A DNA stretch of 11,605 bases from Bordetella parapertussis (GTDB taxonomy: Bacteria > Pseudomonadota > Gammaproteobacteria > Burkholderiales > Burkholderiaceae_C). Each line of letters starts with the position of its first letter. Positions within the stretch are counted from its first letter, which is position 1. Of this stretch, positions 1 to 6,598 are shown piece by piece. The stretch lies in assembly GCA_943328885.2 (NCBI GenBank), contig CALQBT020000036.1, positions 1-11,605 on the forward strand, read 5' to 3'. A model generated the notes under the pieces. That model did no database searches, had not been told where the DNA came from, and saw only the letters and a program-made list of their open reading frames with translations. The position numbers were made by a program, and so were the translations under genes.

Positions 1-520
1 CGGTGGGCTCGTTGATGATGCGCTTGACGTCCAGACCGGCGATGCGGCCGGCGTCTTTGGTCGCTTGACGCTGGCTGTCATTGAAATAGGCCGGCACGGT
101 GATCACCGCCTCGGTGACTTCCTCGCCCAGATAGTCTTCGGCAGTCTTCTTCATCTTGCGCAGCACTTCGGCGCTGACCTGGGGCGGTGCAATCTTCTTG
201 CCGCGAACCTCAACCCAGGCGTCACCGTTGTCGGCTGCAGCAATGGTGTAAGGCATCAGGTTGATGTCTTTTTGCACTTCCTTTTCGGTGAACTTGCGAC
301 CTATCAGGCGCTTGACCGCATACAGCGTGTTGCGAGGGTTGGTCACCGCCTGACGCTTGGCCGAGGCACCGACCAGCACTTCACCGTCTTCCTGGTAGGC
401 GATGATCGACGGCGTGGTGCGCGCACCCTCGCTATTTTCGATCACCTTGGTGGTGTTGCCTTCCATGATCGCCACGCAGGAATTGGTGGTGCCCAGGTCG
501 ATGCCGATGATTCTGCCCAT
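1..520 (-). CDS. dnaK: Chaperone protein DnaK (Hsp70), N-terminal part, runs off left edge
   Basis: Hsp70 chaperone; it binds exposed hydrophobic peptide segments in an ATP-driven cycle with DnaJ and GrpE in the cytoplasm. Only the first 173 codons are present, all within the nucleotide-binding domain. Seen: the phosphate-1 loop [13 protein letters not shown] at residues 6-18, the [10 protein letters not shown] segment near residue 70, and the [17 protein letters not shown] block near residue 150; these are Hsp70 hallmarks. The ATG at 518-520 is chosen because [14 protein letters not shown] is the family's usual N-terminus and a GGAG ribosome site lies at 527-530, six bases upstream. The gene follows grpE by 101 bp and has its own sigma-32-type promoter in that gap. 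The rest of the gene, and probably dnaJ, lie beyond the window. Identity is essentially certain. Confidence 0.97.
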   Translation of the reverse strand, partial: MGRIIGIDLGTTNSCVAIMEGNTTKVIENSEGARTTPSIIAYQEDGEVLVGASAKRQAVTNPRNTLYAVKRLIGRKFTEKEVQKDINLMPYTIAAADNGDAWVEVRGKKIAPPQVSAEVLRKMKKTAEDYLGEEVTEAVITVPAYFNDSQRQATKDAGRIAGLDVKRIINEPT

Positions 521-555
521 GTGATGCTCCAATAGAGGATGTTTGCTGTTGCTCG

Positions 556-583
556 AGATGCGGGTCGGCCGGTGACTTTCAAG
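556..583 (-). promoter_or_regulatory. Sigma-32 (heat-shock) promoter of dnaK
   Basis: Reading the minus strand, CTTGAA (583-578) is followed after 14 bases by CCGCATCT (563-556). The sigma-32 consensus is CTTGAA, then 11-16 bases, then CCCCATNT, so the -35 is perfect and the -10 has one mismatch. The predicted transcript start is near 549, giving a leader of about 28 bases that contains the GGAG site of dnaK. This would let dnaK be transcribed apart from grpE under heat shock. Confidence 0.75.
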
Positions 584-621
584 GCTGCATTTCTGCGCGG
601 CGGACCAGCGTTTGTCTCAGG

Positions 622-1191
622 TCACTTGGGTGCTGCCACGGTGACGAGCGCCGGTCGCAACACCCGGTCGGCGATCAGATAGCCTTTTTGCAGCACGGCC
701 ACGACGGTGTTGGCGTCTTGATCGGCCGGCACCACGCTGATGGCCTGCTGCTGGTGCGGATCGAACTTGGTGCCTGCCGGCGGTGCAATCTGCAGCACCT
801 TGTTGCGGTCCAGCGCAGCGCCCAGTTGGCGCAATGTGGCGTGAACGCCTTCTAGCACTTGCTCGACCTTGGCATCGGGCATCGCGATGGCAGCCTCCAG
901 GCTGTCCTTGACCGGCAGCAGGCTCTCGGCAAAGGATTCGATCGCGAACTTGCGCGCCTTGCTGACATCTTCGTCGGCACGGCGACGGGTATTTTCGGCT
1001 TCAGCCTTGGCGCGCAAATAAGCGTCTGACATCTCAGCGTATTTGCTCTCCAACTCGGCCAAGCGCTGTGTCAGGGCTTGCTCGACCGTGGGCGCTGGAA
1101 GGTCTGCGGGCGTGTCTGTGACCGGCTCTGCCGGCTCGGTGGGGTGATCTGCTGAATGTGGCACTTTGGGGTCATTCTCCGGCGTCGTCAT
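622..1191 (-). CDS. grpE: Nucleotide exchange factor GrpE
   Basis: Co-chaperone that releases ADP from DnaK and so resets the Hsp70 cycle; it works as a dimer in the cytoplasm. From ATG 1191 the protein is 189 residues, near the family's usual length. An acidic, proline-rich disordered N-terminus is followed by a long charged helix (from about [13 protein letters not shown] to [14 protein letters not shown]), the dimer coiled coil. The C-terminal beta domain carries the conserved pattern [12 protein letters not shown] and ends [20 protein letters not shown]. The frame also allows a GTG start at 1230, adding [14 protein letters not shown] prefer the ATG because the sigma-32 promoter predicts transcript start near 1235, only about five bases from the GTG. 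Neither start has a strong ribosome site. Identity is sure; the start is not. Confidence 0.95.
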   Translation of the reverse strand: MTTPENDPKVPHSADHPTEPAEPVTDTPADLPAPTVEQALTQRLAELESKYAEMSDAYLRAKAEAENTRRRADEDVSKARKFAIESFAESLLPVKDSLEAAIAMPDAKVEQVLEGVHATLRQLGAALDRNKVLQIAPPAGTKFDPHQQQAISVVPADQDANTVVAVLQKGYLIADRVLRPALVTVAAPK

Positions 1192-1241
1192 GTCGGGGGC
1201 TTTGCGGGTTTTCTTGAAGAGGTTGAACACAATCAGTTTCG

Positions 1242-1269
1242 ATATGGGGGTCCAATCCCGAGGTTCAAG
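1242..1269 (-). promoter_or_regulatory. Sigma-32 (heat-shock) promoter of grpE
   Basis: On the minus strand, CTTGAA (1269-1264) and CCCCATAT (1249-1242) are separated by 14 bases. Both elements match the sigma-32 consensus (CTTGAA, 11-16 bases, CCCCATNT) at every defined position. The site lies between hslR and grpE. Predicted transcript start is near 1235, which matters for choosing the grpE start codon. The spacer length is the same as in the dnaK promoter downstream. Confidence 0.85.
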
Positions 1270-1320
1270 AGGGGTATTTCAGCGGCTTCGGGCCTGGGCC
1301 CGCTGCCCGGCTCGTCGGGT

Positions 1321-1770
1321 TCAGCGCTCGTCGACCGATGCGCTCCAGCGTTGCCAGTCGTGCTGGCTGCGTTCGAGGTCGCGCCGATCGCGTTTGGTCG
1401 GGCGACCCTGTTCGATCGTCAATGCGGGTTCTGCCGCCAGCCGCCGGGCTTCGGCGGCCTGGTTGCGCTGCGCCAGGCTGTCGGCGGTTTCCTCGTACAG
1501 CGCCTGAGCCTGGGGGGCGGGGCCGCGAACCGCGCTCAGGCCCTTGACCACCACCGTGCGCTGCACCGGACCCTGGCGCAACAGCACCGTGTCGCCGACC
1601 CGCAGGTCGCGCGAGGGCTTGGCCGGCTGGGCGTTGACGTTGATCCGGCCCTTGCCGATCTCATCGGTGGCGAGCGAACGGGTCTTGTAAAAGCGCGCTG
1701 CCCAGAGCCATTTGTCCAGGCGCATCGCGGCCGCCGCTGCCTGGACGCTGCTTTTGTCGCTGTTTCTCAT
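1321..1770 (-). CDS. hslR: Heat-shock protein 15 homologue, S4-domain RNA-binding protein HslR
   Basis: Family role (known from E. coli Hsp15): binds free 50S ribosomal subunits that still carry a nascent chain and helps recycle them. The 149-residue product has the S4 RNA-binding fold at its start, RLDKWLWAARFYKTRSLA at residues 17-34 and the loop KPSRDLRVGDTVLLR at 51-65, followed by the family's LYEETADS motif (91-98). A basic tail, GRPTKRDRRDLER (122-134), follows. Start ATG 1770 gives about 15 residues before the S4 domain, much as in E. coli Hsp15; an internal ATG at 1725 (MRLDKW) would cut right at the domain edge. No clear ribosome site precedes either. The gene follows hemH by 41 bp, so the two are probably co-transcribed. 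I found no sigma-32 site in front of it. Confidence 0.9.
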   Translation of the reverse strand: MRNSDKSSVQAAAAAMRLDKWLWAARFYKTRSLATDEIGKGRINVNAQPAKPSRDLRVGDTVLLRQGPVQRTVVVKGLSAVRGPAPQAQALYEETADSLAQRNQAAEARRLAAEPALTIEQGRPTKRDRRDLERSQHDWQRWSASVDER

Positions 1771-1811
1771 CCCGTCAACGCGATCGTTATTGCTAGCCGC
1801 GCGGCGCCAAC

Positions 1812-2903
1812 TCAGCGCTGCGCGCCCTGCGCCAAAGCAAGCTGCTGCTGGGCCGCCAGTGCCGTGGCGTCGGGTGCCGAGCGGGTCGGCCAGCCTTGCA
1901 GATGGCGCTCGGCCAGATCGCCGAGTGCCGAGATCCAGTCGGGCGAGTCGTTGAGGCAGGCGATCAGGTTGAATGTCGCGCCGCCGGCCGCGATGAAAGC
2001 GTCGCGCGCTTCGATCGCGATCTCTTCGAGTGTCTCGAGGTTGTCGGCGGCAAACCCTGGGCAGATGGCGTCCAGGTGTTTGACGCCCTGGCTCGCCAAC
2101 TGTTTGACCGTGGGCTCGGTATAGGGCTCCAGCCACTTGGCGCGGCCGAGCCGGCTCTGGAAGGTGACGATAAAGTCCTCGCGCCCCAGGCCCAGGGCTT
2201 CGGCCAGCAGTCGGGCGGTCTTGTGGCACTCGCAGTGATAGGGGTCACCCAGCGTCAGGCTGCGAACGGGCACGCCGTGGAAGCTCATCACCAGCTTCTC
2301 GCCGCGGCCTCTCTGGGCCCAGTGATCCCGGACGCTCTGGGCCAGCGCTGCGATGTAGCCGGGGTCATCGTGGTAATGGTTGATGAAACGCAGTTCGGGC
2401 ACGCGGCGGGTGCGCAGCGCCCAACGAGCGACCGCGTCGATGCTGCTGGCCGTGGTGGCAGCGGCAAATTGCGGGTAGAGCGGCAACACCAGCAGCCGGG
2501 TCACGCCCTCGGCCTTGAGCGCGTCGAGCGTGCGGTCGACCGCAGGTTCGCCGTAGCGCATCGCGTGGCGAACGATCACCTGATGCCCCCTGGCCCGCAG
2601 CATGTCCTGCAAACGCTCAGCCTGCGTGGTGGTCCAGGTCAGCAGCGGCGAGCCGGCGGCGGTCCAGATCGCGGCGTACTTGGCCGCTGATTTGGCTGGC
2701 CTCAGGCGCAGGATCAGGCCATGGAGGATCAGCCACCACAGTGGCCTGGGGATCTCCACCACGCGCCGGTCCCACAGAAACTGCGCCAGGTAGCGCCGCA
2801 AGGCTGAAGCGGTCGGTGCTTCGGGCGTGCCCAGGTTGACCAGCAGCACGGCGCTGCGCGGGGCACTACCGTGGACGTAGGGGGGTTCGGGGGCGAAGCT
2901 CAT
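1812..2903 (-). CDS. hemH: Ferrochelatase
   Basis: Inserts ferrous iron into protoporphyrin IX, the last step of protoheme synthesis; a cytoplasmic or membrane-associated enzyme. The 363-residue length is normal for the family. Motifs seen in order: AVLLVNLGTPEAP (residues 18-30), PLYPQFAAATTAS (141-153), VMSFHGVPVRS (205-215) with the catalytic His209, TFQSRLGRAKWLEPYT (247-262), and the C-terminal CPGFAADNLETLEEI (281-295) with the conserved acidic residues that face the porphyrin pocket. The last 25 residues are an alanine/glutamine-rich tail with no recognised function. Start ATG 2903 places the LLVNLGTP motif at the expected distance from the N-terminus; the ribosome site is weak. It lies 79 bp after the cyclase gene and 41 bp before hslR. 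Confidence 0.96.
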   Translation of the reverse strand: MSFAPEPPYVHGSAPRSAVLLVNLGTPEAPTASALRRYLAQFLWDRRVVEIPRPLWWLILHGLILRLRPAKSAAKYAAIWTAAGSPLLTWTTTQAERLQDMLRARGHQVIVRHAMRYGEPAVDRTLDALKAEGVTRLLVLPLYPQFAAATTASSIDAVARWALRTRRVPELRFINHYHDDPGYIAALAQSVRDHWAQRGRGEKLVMSFHGVPVRSLTLGDPYHCECHKTARLLAEALGLGREDFIVTFQSRLGRAKWLEPYTEPTVKQLASQGVKHLDAICPGFAADNLETLEEIAIEARDAFIAAGGATFNLIACLNDSPDWISALGDLAERHLQGWPTRSAPDATALAAQQQLALAQGAQR

Positions 2904-2982
2904 CGGTCTTGATTGTCGGTGATGCCTCGGTCATGCGCAGGCGCAGGCGCGCCTGTCGCGGACAGCGATGCCAACAATCCGA

Positions 2983-3927
2983 TCAAGGCCGCGAGGGCAT
3001 CGTGTCGCCGAACGACAACAGCTCGAAGCGAATGCAAGGCGCGGCGGGGTCGCTGGGCGACACGCCCAGGCCTAACCAGCCCGAGCCGTGCAGGGTGCAG
3101 CGGTGGCGACGCAGCATGATGGTTTCCTCGGCACTGCCAAAGCGCACATAGGTGCCGTTGTAGCTGAGGTCGGTGAGATGGAAAGCGCCGCCTTGCCAGT
3201 CCAGGCGTGCGTGCGAGCGAGAGACCCGTCCATCTTCGACCCGGAAGTTTGACTGTCGGCTGCGCCCTAGCGACACAGGCATGTGCGCAGCGTCGAACAC
3301 CTCTTTGATGTCGAGCCAGACCAGGCGGATCGATTCAGACGCGGTGTTGATGGCTACCGCACCGAACTGGGTGGCGGCCATGTCGACAGCGCGGCGCCCG
3401 CCCGTCACATGCACATGCACCGGTTCGGCGCGGCCGCGCAGGTGCATCCAATCCAGTGAGCGAAAGCGCGGCCTGACTTGTTCGGTCAGGCCCGCCAGCA
3501 CATCGTCTGTGACCAGGGTTTCGTTGTCGCTCGCATGGTCGATCAAGCGGGCGGCCACATTGACCGCGTCACCGAAGCAATCGCCCGCCATCTCGACCAC
3601 CTCGCCCCGGGCCAAAGCCACCTGCAGGCGCAGGCTTCGCAGACCGGCCGAGGCGCCGCGTTCCTGGCCGCGGATGACCAAGCGTTCGAGTTCTTCGTGC
3701 ATTTGCTGTGCCGCAAAAACACCGTCCTGCGACCGGTTGAACACGGCCATCAAGCCATCGCCCAGTGTCTTGACCAGTTCGCCGTCGCAAGCCGGCACAA
3801 CCCGCGCCAAAGCGTTGACAGTGTGCGTCACGACCGAAGTGGCTTCGGCGTTGCCCAGGCTGCCGTACAGCGCTGTGCTGCCCCGCAGATCGGCGAACAA
3901 TACGGTGCGCTCGGCAATGCTCGTCAT
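2983..3927 (-). CDS. Class III adenylate/guanylate cyclase with C-terminal FHA domain
   Basis: Predicted to make cyclic AMP (or another cyclic nucleotide) and to bind phosphothreonine through its FHA domain. The 314-residue protein starts almost directly with the catalytic domain. Canonical class III residues are all visible: metal-binding Asp13 (in VLFADLRGST) and Asp57 (in VKTLGDGLMAVF), purine-specifying Lys53 and Asp116 (in GDCFGD), and transition-state Asn123 and Arg127 (in AVNVAAR). The Lys/Asp pair favours ATP as substrate. The FHA domain, about residues 217-285, shows GR at 221-222, SRSHA at 236-240 and NGTYV at 257-261, the usual phosphopeptide-contact residues. No membrane segment or signal peptide is seen. 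Start ATG 3927 is the only sensible one; its ribosome site is weak. It lies 115 bp after dnaG. No Ser/Thr kinase that could supply the FHA ligand is in the window. Cyclic nucleotide identity is inferred. Confidence 0.9.
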   Translation of the reverse strand: MTSIAERTVLFADLRGSTALYGSLGNAEATSVVTHTVNALARVVPACDGELVKTLGDGLMAVFNRSQDGVFAAQQMHEELERLVIRGQERGASAGLRSLRLQVALARGEVVEMAGDCFGDAVNVAARLIDHASDNETLVTDDVLAGLTEQVRPRFRSLDWMHLRGRAEPVHVHVTGGRRAVDMAATQFGAVAINTASESIRLVWLDIKEVFDAAHMPVSLGRSRQSNFRVEDGRVSRSHARLDWQGGAFHLTDLSYNGTYVRFGSAEETIMLRRHRCTLHGSGWLGLGVSPSDPAAPCIRFELLSFGDTMPSRP

Positions 3928-3944
3928 GCCGGGCAGTTTAATCG

Positions 3945-3963
3945 TGAAATTGTGCGAATTTCA
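3945..3963. promoter_or_regulatory. Operator-like inverted repeat upstream of the cyclase gene
   Basis: Perfect 7-bp arms TGAAATT and AATTTCA flank a 5-bp centre (gtgcg). It lies 17 bp upstream of the cyclase ATG, in a GC-rich context where such an AT-rich palindrome stands out. It overlaps a weak promoter-like pair on the minus strand (CTGAAA, 18 bases, TAAACT). A dimeric regulator site is a reasonable reading, but no regulator can be named; it is not a good match to the CRP or FNR consensus. Confidence 0.4.
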
Positions 3964-4002
3964 GGCCCGGGCGCTGACCTTGATTCAACGCGGCCAAAGA
4001 TC

Positions 4003-4032
4003 GCTGGGTCGGCGCGAATCTCAGGACCCAGC
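4003..4032 (-). terminator. Possible hairpin after dnaG
   Basis: GCTGGGTC (4003-4010) pairs perfectly with GACCCAGC (4025-4032) around a 14-base loop, starting about 10 bases past the dnaG stop codon. There is no U-tract afterwards on the minus strand, so it may be a weak terminator, an RNA-processing or stabilising hairpin, or chance. Confidence 0.35.
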
Positions 4033-4042
4033 CGGCTTTCGC

Positions 4043-6004
4043 TCAGCGGCTTGTCGCAGGGTTTGTCAACCGTGTGTTCTTGAGTTCGGCGGTCAACGCG
4101 AACAAGGCGTTGCGGCGCGCCGTGGCGGTCTCGGACAACTCGCCTGACTCGATCAACCACTGCAGTTCATCGGCCACTGCGCGCTGGTGCAGGCGCCGTA
4201 GCACGGCCTCGACCAGCAGCACAGGCGACTCTTCGTCATCGACTTCGTGGAAGCCCGCCAGGCGGTCCAGCAGCTCGCGCAGCTTGCCCTGATCAAGCTC
4301 ATCGTCATCGACGGCCTGGTCTAGATCGCCACGCAAGGCTTCGAGCAGTGCGGTCATGGTGACGGCGCCGTGTTCGTGCAGCACCCGCTCGAGCGCCGCA
4401 AAGAATTGGCCGTAAGGCGCGGGCTGGGCAATCAGGAAATCGTGCGACTCACCCGGCAGGTCCAGCCAGACGCTGGCATGGCGGGCCAGCAGCCAGGCGG
4501 TGCGGTCCAGCAAGGTGGCCGCTTGCGGCGGCAGTCGCCGGCCTGCCATCGGGTGCAGGCGAAATCGTCCGCGGTCTTGACGGCGCCAGTCGCCGTTGCG
4601 TGCCTGCGGGGCGCCGTCGGCAGTGTCGCTGGCTTCGTTCAGGCCGCCGCGGTCAGGCTTGCCGGGATGAGCGCTGGTGTCAAGGCCGGGGCGCGGCTTG
4701 CTTCGCCTGGCCCAGTGGGCCTGCAGCACCTCGACGGCCATGCCGCCGAGTTGGGCCAAGGCCTGCACCATCTGCTCTCGCAGCAGCCCATCGGGCAACA
4801 ATTCGATCAGCGGCCCGGCCTGCGTGAGCATGCGCGAACGCCCCTCGGGGGTGGCCAGATCGCAGTCCGCGCCAGCCTGCGCGATCAGTTGGGCCGACAG
4901 CGGCACGGCCTGGGTCACCTCGCGCTCGAAGGCCTCGGGGCCTTGTTCGCGGATGAAGGAGTCAGGGTCGTGCTCAGCAGGCAGGAACAGGAAGCGGATG
5001 CTGCGCAGATCGCTCGCATGGGGCAGTGCGGCCTCGAGCGCGCGACCGGCAGCCCGGCGCCCGGCGGCATCTCCATCGAAGCTGAAAATCACCGATTCGG
5101 TGAAACGAAACAGCTTGGCCACATGCTCGGCCGTGCAGGCCGTCCCGAGTGTGGCCACCGCATTGGGGTAGCCCCATTGCGCCAGCGCCACCACGTCCAT
5201 ATACCCCTCGACCACCAAGGCATAGCCCTTGGCGCGCAGTCCCTGGCGGGCTTCGAACAGTCCGTAGAGTTCTTGCCCCTTGTGAAAGACCGGGGTTTCG
5301 GGCGAGTTCAGGTACTTGGGCTCGCCGACATCGAGTACTCGGCCGCCAAAGCCTATGACCTCACCGCGCACCGAACGGATCGGAAACATGATGCGATCGC
5401 GGAAGCGGTCGTAGCGTTTTTGCTCCTCGCCTTCGTCGCCGCTGACGATCACCAGCCCGCAGTCGCTGAGCAAGGGGTCGTCGTAGCGCGCAAACACCCC
5501 TGCCAGGGTGCGCCAGCCATCGGGCGCATAGCCCATGCCGAAGCGAGCGGCCACCGCGCCTGTCAGGCCGCGATTTTTCAGGTAAGCCACGGCGCGTGGA
5601 CTGGCCTTGAGTGCGCCACGGTAGTGCTCGCCGGCCTTGGCCAGCACTTCGCTGAGGGTGGCGCGCTGGGCCTTCTCGGCATCGGCACGGGTGCGGTCCT
5701 CGGGGCTGTCCTGACGCTCGGGCACGGTCAGCCCGACCTGCTGGGCCAGGTCTCGCACCGCGTCCATGAAACCCATGCCGTGGTGCTCGGTCAGAAAGCG
5801 GATGGCATCGCCGTGTACCCCGCAGCCAAAGCAGTGATAGGTCTGGCGCGACGGGCTGACGATGAAGCTGGGTGACTTCTCGCCGTGGAATGGGCACAGG
5901 CCTTTGTGGTTGATGCCGGCCTTTTTCAGCTCGACGTGGCGGCCCACCACCTCGACGACGTCGACGCGGGACAGCAAATCCTGGACAAATCCTTGAGGCA
6001 GCAC
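4043..6004 (-). CDS. dnaG: DNA primase DnaG
   Basis: Makes RNA primers at the replication fork together with the DnaB helicase. The 653-residue protein shows all three parts. The N-terminal CHC2 zinc domain has Cys37, His40, Cys58 and Cys61. The RNA-polymerase core has the ERFRDRIMFPI-like stretch at about 199-209 (here DRFRDRIMFPI), and the TOPRIM centre has Glu267 (VVEGYMDVVA) and Asp310/Asp312 (SFDGDAAG). A C-terminal helicase-binding domain lies at about 490-653. A hydrophilic, low-complexity linker (about 432-488) joins core and C-terminus and explains the extra length over E. coli DnaG. The start codon is GTG at 6004; it aligns with the family's usual MIPQxFIQDLL beginning, and no ATG fits. 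The usual neighbours rpsU and rpoD are absent; the H-NS gene lies upstream and a cyclase downstream. Confidence 0.97.
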   Translation of the reverse strand: MLPQGFVQDLLSRVDVVEVVGRHVELKKAGINHKGLCPFHGEKSPSFIVSPSRQTYHCFGCGVHGDAIRFLTEHHGMGFMDAVRDLAQQVGLTVPERQDSPEDRTRADAEKAQRATLSEVLAKAGEHYRGALKASPRAVAYLKNRGLTGAVAARFGMGYAPDGWRTLAGVFARYDDPLLSDCGLVIVSGDEGEEQKRYDRFRDRIMFPIRSVRGEVIGFGGRVLDVGEPKYLNSPETPVFHKGQELYGLFEARQGLRAKGYALVVEGYMDVVALAQWGYPNAVATLGTACTAEHVAKLFRFTESVIFSFDGDAAGRRAAGRALEAALPHASDLRSIRFLFLPAEHDPDSFIREQGPEAFEREVTQAVPLSAQLIAQAGADCDLATPEGRSRMLTQAGPLIELLPDGLLREQMVQALAQLGGMAVEVLQAHWARRSKPRPGLDTSAHPGKPDRGGLNEASDTADGAPQARNGDWRRQDRGRFRLHPMAGRRLPPQAATLLDRTAWLLARHASVWLDLPGESHDFLIAQPAPYGQFFAALERVLHEHGAVTMTALLEALRGDLDQAVDDDELDQGKLRELLDRLAGFHEVDDEESPVLLVEAVLRRLHQRAVADELQWLIESGELSETATARRNALFALTAELKNTRLTNPATSR

Positions 6005-6111
6005 TCGCGCAGTCTATCCAAGCGCGGGACGCTGCGGGCTGCCATCGAACGCGTGGCATTCGGGGCAACTCGCCCGAATGGCGCCAAGCCAAACCGCCGG
6101 GTCCAATGACA

Positions 6112-6135
6112 ACGGCCCGGTATCACCCGGGCCGT
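6112..6135 (-). terminator. GC-rich hairpin downstream of the H-NS gene
   Basis: ACGGCCCGG (6112-6120) and CCGGGCCGT (6127-6135) form a perfect 9-bp stem with a 6-base loop, about 40 bases past the H-NS stop on the minus strand and before dnaG. The following minus-strand bases, TGTCATT, are only weakly U-rich. It is a likely terminator for the H-NS transcript, though without a clean U-tract this is not certain. Confidence 0.5.
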
Positions 6136-6141
6136 CACAAG

Positions 6142-6165
6142 CCTGCAGCGCTGCGGCGCCGCAGG
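6142..6165 (-). terminator. Second, alternative hairpin directly after the H-NS gene
   Basis: CCTGCAGC (6142-6149) can pair with GCCGCAGG (6158-6165), with one mismatch. The inner 14-bp perfect palindrome CTGCGGCGCCGCAG (6151-6164) and GCAGCGCTGC (6145-6154) offer competing folds. It begins about 11 bases after the H-NS stop codon and lies just ahead of the 6112-6135 hairpin, so the two form a tandem termination or mRNA-protecting structure. No U-tract follows. Confidence 0.35.
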
Positions 6166-6176
6166 TTCAAGCAGTA

Positions 6177-6491
6177 TCAGATCGCGAAGTCAGAGATCTG
6201 GGCACCTGCGGCGAGTGCGGCTTTGAGCCACTTCGGCTGCAAGCCACGGCCGGTCCAGGAATCACCCGTCGCGGCATTGCGGTATTTGGCCGCAACCTTG
6301 CCAGTGGGTTTGACGACAGCCCCGGCGCGGCCGCTGACGGCCTTGCCCGCGATATCGGAAGCACTCAGACCAAACTCGGCCATCATGGCTTTGACTCGAG
6401 CGACTGCCTCGGAGCGCGCTTCGCGCTGGACATCGGCGATACGCTTTTCGATTTCGGCGCGTTGGGACAGCAGATCTTGCAAAGTGGACAT
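6177..6491 (-). CDS. H-NS family nucleoid-associated DNA-binding protein
   Basis: Nucleoid protein that binds AT-rich or curved DNA and silences genes; members of this short betaproteobacterial branch (BpH3-like) act as oligomers. The 104-residue product has an N-terminal oligomerising coiled coil (about residues 1-40, LQDLLSQRAEIEKRIADVQREAR) and a flexible lysine/glycine-rich linker (about 50-66). The C-terminal DNA-binding domain is KYRNAATGDSWTGRGLQPKWL (69-89). The family's AT-hook-like core usually reads GRGRxPxW; here the fourth position is Leu84. Start ATG 6491 is well supported by GGAG seven bases upstream. The gene stands alone: hairpins follow it, and the leader at about 6492-6600 is the most AT-rich part of the window. 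I could not find a clean pair of promoter hexamers there. Confidence 0.93.
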   Translation of the reverse strand: MSTLQDLLSQRAEIEKRIADVQREARSEAVARVKAMMAEFGLSASDIAGKAVSGRAGAVVKPTGKVAAKYRNAATGDSWTGRGLQPKWLKAALAAGAQISDFAI

Positions 6492-6584
6492 ATTCAGGCT
6501 CCGTTAAAATTGGTGACTGCATGAGTGTACTGCAAAATCATGATAAGCCATCCCAAAAATTTGCCTGATAACAAGAATTTCAAT

Positions 6585-6598
6585 CCATAGTGCTATGG
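6585..6598. repeat. Short inverted repeat between yggX and the H-NS gene
   Basis: CCATAG and CTATGG form a perfect 6-bp inverted repeat around two bases, four bases past the yggX stop codon. As RNA it would fold only weakly and has no U-tract, so a DNA-level site or a weak yggX 3' end are equally possible. A TTGAAA hexamer (6583-6578, minus strand) sits beside it but has no matching -10 at normal spacing. Confidence 0.3.

Noticed and set aside
65..535. Plus-strand open frame opposite dnaK
   Set aside because: It is antisense to dnaK coding sequence, has no family resemblance and fits the high-GC shadow pattern.
1771..2229. Upstream extension of the hslR frame into hemH
   Set aside because: The extra residues are arginine/proline-rich and lie in a second frame of the ferrochelatase gene; the S4 protein begins naturally at 1770.
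2904..2940. GACAAT (2917-2912, minus strand) as -10 of a leaderless hemH promoter
   Set aside because: No acceptable -35 lies 15-19 bases upstream; hemH is more simply read from the cyclase gene, 79 bp away.
2950..2970. Inverted repeat CTGTC/GACAG in the cyclase-hemH gap as a terminator
   Set aside because: The stem has only five pairs with a 3-base loop and no U-tract; chance is likely in GC-rich DNA.
4370..5875. Long open frame of about 500 codons on the plus strand, opposite dnaG
   Set aside because: It is fully antisense to a certain primase gene, resembles no family, has low-complexity Ala/Gly/Gln/His-rich composition and no ribosome site. It is a typical shadow frame in high-GC DNA.
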